Positions 5,341 to 6,229 of a stretch of DNA of 6,229 nt are shown here, piece after piece (positions within the stretch are counted from its first letter, which is position 1; each line of letters starts with the position of its first letter). Source of the stretch: JBBAEA01 sp041656175 (GTDB lineage Bacteria; Myxococcota_A; Bradymonadia; UBA4248); contig JBBAEA010000173.1 in NCBI GenBank assembly GCA_041656175.1, positions 1 through 6,229 of the forward strand, in the 5' to 3' direction. The position numbers and the translations under genes are program-made. Below the pieces are notes generated by a model. The model worked only from the letters and a program-made list of their open reading frames with translations, ran no database searches and was not told the DNA's origin.

Positions 5341-5873
5341 TGGTTTGCATGAAGAGAATGATCCTGTTTTGTATACTGTGCACAGTGTTTGTGTGTGGCT
5401 TCACGGCGCTTAGCGCGACTGCGCAAGAGTCGGAAAAAATCGTGGTAAACTACCGTGGGGAATTAGTGGATCAGGATGCTCGTGCCATTTCGGGCGTTCT
5501 TCCGCTAAAATTTAAAATATATGCTCAAGAGCGCGCCAAAAAGAGCATCGCAGAGGAGAGCCATTTTGTTGCCGTGGTAGATGGAACATACCTTGTTTTA
5601 CTAGGCAATGAGTCCACAATACGCAGTAAAGCTTCGCAGTTGTGGGTAGGCGTCGAACTCGAGGGGCGCGAGTTAACGCGGCAAAAAGTAGCGACCCAAG
5701 TTATTTTCGAGGCTCCCAAGGAGAGCATTGTTTTGCGAAGTGATGAAGTGGGGGCACAAACAGGGGAGAGCTATCAGCTGAATTGTCCTCAAGGCTACGT
5801 GGTTACAGGTATCGAGGGGACGAGTGGGGAGGCGTTGCACTCGCTTAAGCTCGTGTGTACGAAATTATTCTAG
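5340..5873 (+). CDS. Secreted small protein, collar/fibre-like domain plus two-Cys C-terminal motif
   Basis: This is a 177-residue exported protein of unknown function. The N-terminus is a Sec signal peptide (MKRMILF... hydrophobic to about residue 24, likely cut after 'SATA' at 25-28); I see no lipobox. Residues 36-124 follow a pattern seen in many secreted proteins of myxobacteria and relatives: 'NYRGELVDQDARAISGVLPLKF' with 'KIY', then 'VDGTYLVLLG', 'LWVGVELEGRELTRQKVA' and 'VIFEAP'. The end carries 'CPQGYVVTGIEGTSGE' and a final Cys: Cys149 and Cys173 are the only cysteines of the mature protein and probably form a disulfide. The ATG at 5340 shares its A with the TGA of the FHA gene, so translation is probably coupled. 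GTG 5337 and ATG 5349 are alternative starts; the last gives the shortest signal peptide, and none has a strong ribosome site. Confidence 0.75.
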   Translation: MVCMKRMILFCILCTVFVCGFTALSATAQESEKIVVNYRGELVDQDARAISGVLPLKFKIYAQERAKKSIAEESHFVAVVDGTYLVLLGNESTIRSKASQLWVGVELEGRELTRQKVATQVIFEAPKESIVLRSDEVGAQTGESYQLNCPQGYVVTGIEGTSGEALHSLKLVCTKLF

Positions 5874-6229
5874 TTTGCCCTTGCACGCTTTGAGCGCTTG
5901 TTAGTGGCAAGGCGTTGAGTTCTAAAGACATGCAATAAGCGGGGAAAGTGCTATAGAGACGGAGTTATTGCTTAAGTAAACTCATCATTACGGAAATCTT
6001 TTATGCCCAAATCAACAACATTGTTGTTGTAAGAAGAGGCCTTTGCTTTGAAGCAAAACCTCACCATTAAAAACCCTTGCGCGGCTAGAAATGGTGAATT
6101 TAATTTTACAAATCCAATACAGTTTTAAACAAAATGAGACATTTTGTAGAGAATCATAACTTGATAATGCTAATTAAATAAGGCAGGTAGAAGATAGAAT
6201 GACATTTTATTCGAAAAGAGCTTAAAGAG
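5874..6229. other. Downstream region, no gene seen, several hairpins
   Basis: No reading frame of useful length or recognisable content lies here. The region is clearly more A/T-rich than the rest, especially after 6090. It contains perfect inverted repeats: CCTTGC/GCAAGG (5879-5884 with 5907-5912, enclosing CGCT-TTG-AGCG), CAACAAC-ATT-GTTGTTG (6013-6029), TTTGCTT/AAGCAAA inside GAGG/CCTC (6036-6062), TCACCATT/AATGGTGA (6061-6097) and ACAAAATG-AGA-CATTTTGT (6129-6147). It may be the leader of a gene beyond the window, an untranslated 3' region, or an unannotated small RNA. An eight-codon frame (6199-6225) is too short to call. Confidence 0.5.
6061..6107 (+). terminator. Weak candidate terminator after the FHA operon
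   Basis: TCACCATT (6061-6068) pairs perfectly with AATGGTGA (6090-6097), and the T-rich ATTTAATTTTA follows. The 21-base loop is large, the stem is only 8 bp and not GC-rich, and the T-tract is broken by A, so it is a poor intrinsic terminator. It is nonetheless the only stem plus T-rich tail I find after the operon. Confidence 0.25.

Noticed and set aside
6001..6147. Integron attC site or attachment site
   Set aside because: The hairpins lack the paired RYYYAAC/GTTRRRY core ends and no integrase is in the window.
6199..6225. Eight-codon frame MTFYSKRA as a leader peptide
   Set aside because: It is too short to judge, has a weak ribosome site, and whatever follows lies outside the window.

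Overview
The window carries four protein-coding genes and unusually structured intergenic DNA. I infer a Gram-negative bacterium from the deltaproteobacterial/myxobacterial side (Myxococcota, Bradymonadota or relatives). The base composition is roughly balanced. Three things support this. The ferrochelatase has an internal cysteine-rich segment of the kind reported for Myxococcus xanthus-type [2Fe-2S] ferrochelatases. A long Pro/Ala-rich protein combines an FHA domain, one membrane helix and a helical tail. A small secreted protein has the 'NYRGELVDQ...G..PLKFKIY' domain common in secreted proteins of these lineages. The genus cannot be fixed from sequence alone.

Layout. 1-173: non-coding, with a hairpin and copy A of an 80-bp repeat. 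174-1205 (minus): hemH, ferrochelatase, the last step of protohaem synthesis. 1206-1841: a 636-bp gap between the divergent genes, packed with GC-rich hairpins and holding copy B of the 80-bp repeat in the same orientation as copy A, so the two copies bracket hemH. 1842-3041 (plus): an L-fucose-isomerase-like protein of unknown substrate. 3042-3504: a gap with a 117-bp nested palindrome (3182-3298), a G6/C6 hairpin, a candidate promoter, and two alternative hairpins beside the next gene's ribosome binding site. 3505-5340 (plus): the FHA/membrane/helical-tail protein. 5340-5873 (plus): a secreted two-cysteine protein whose start overlaps the preceding stop by one base. 5874-6229: no recognisable gene, but several short perfect hairpins.

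Genes together. Only the last two form a clear operon. The FHA protein probably senses phosphothreonine in the cytoplasm and extends a helical domain across the inner membrane, and its coupled partner is exported, so the pair may link kinase signalling to an envelope or surface function. HemH and the isomerase-like protein look like stand-alone units.

The least explained material is the intergenic DNA. At least three loci (66-167, 1264-1578, 3182-3317) share GC-rich hairpin modules, in both orientations. This suggests a dispersed, non-autonomous repeat family (REP/MITE-like) rather than ordinary terminators, because U-tracts are missing.
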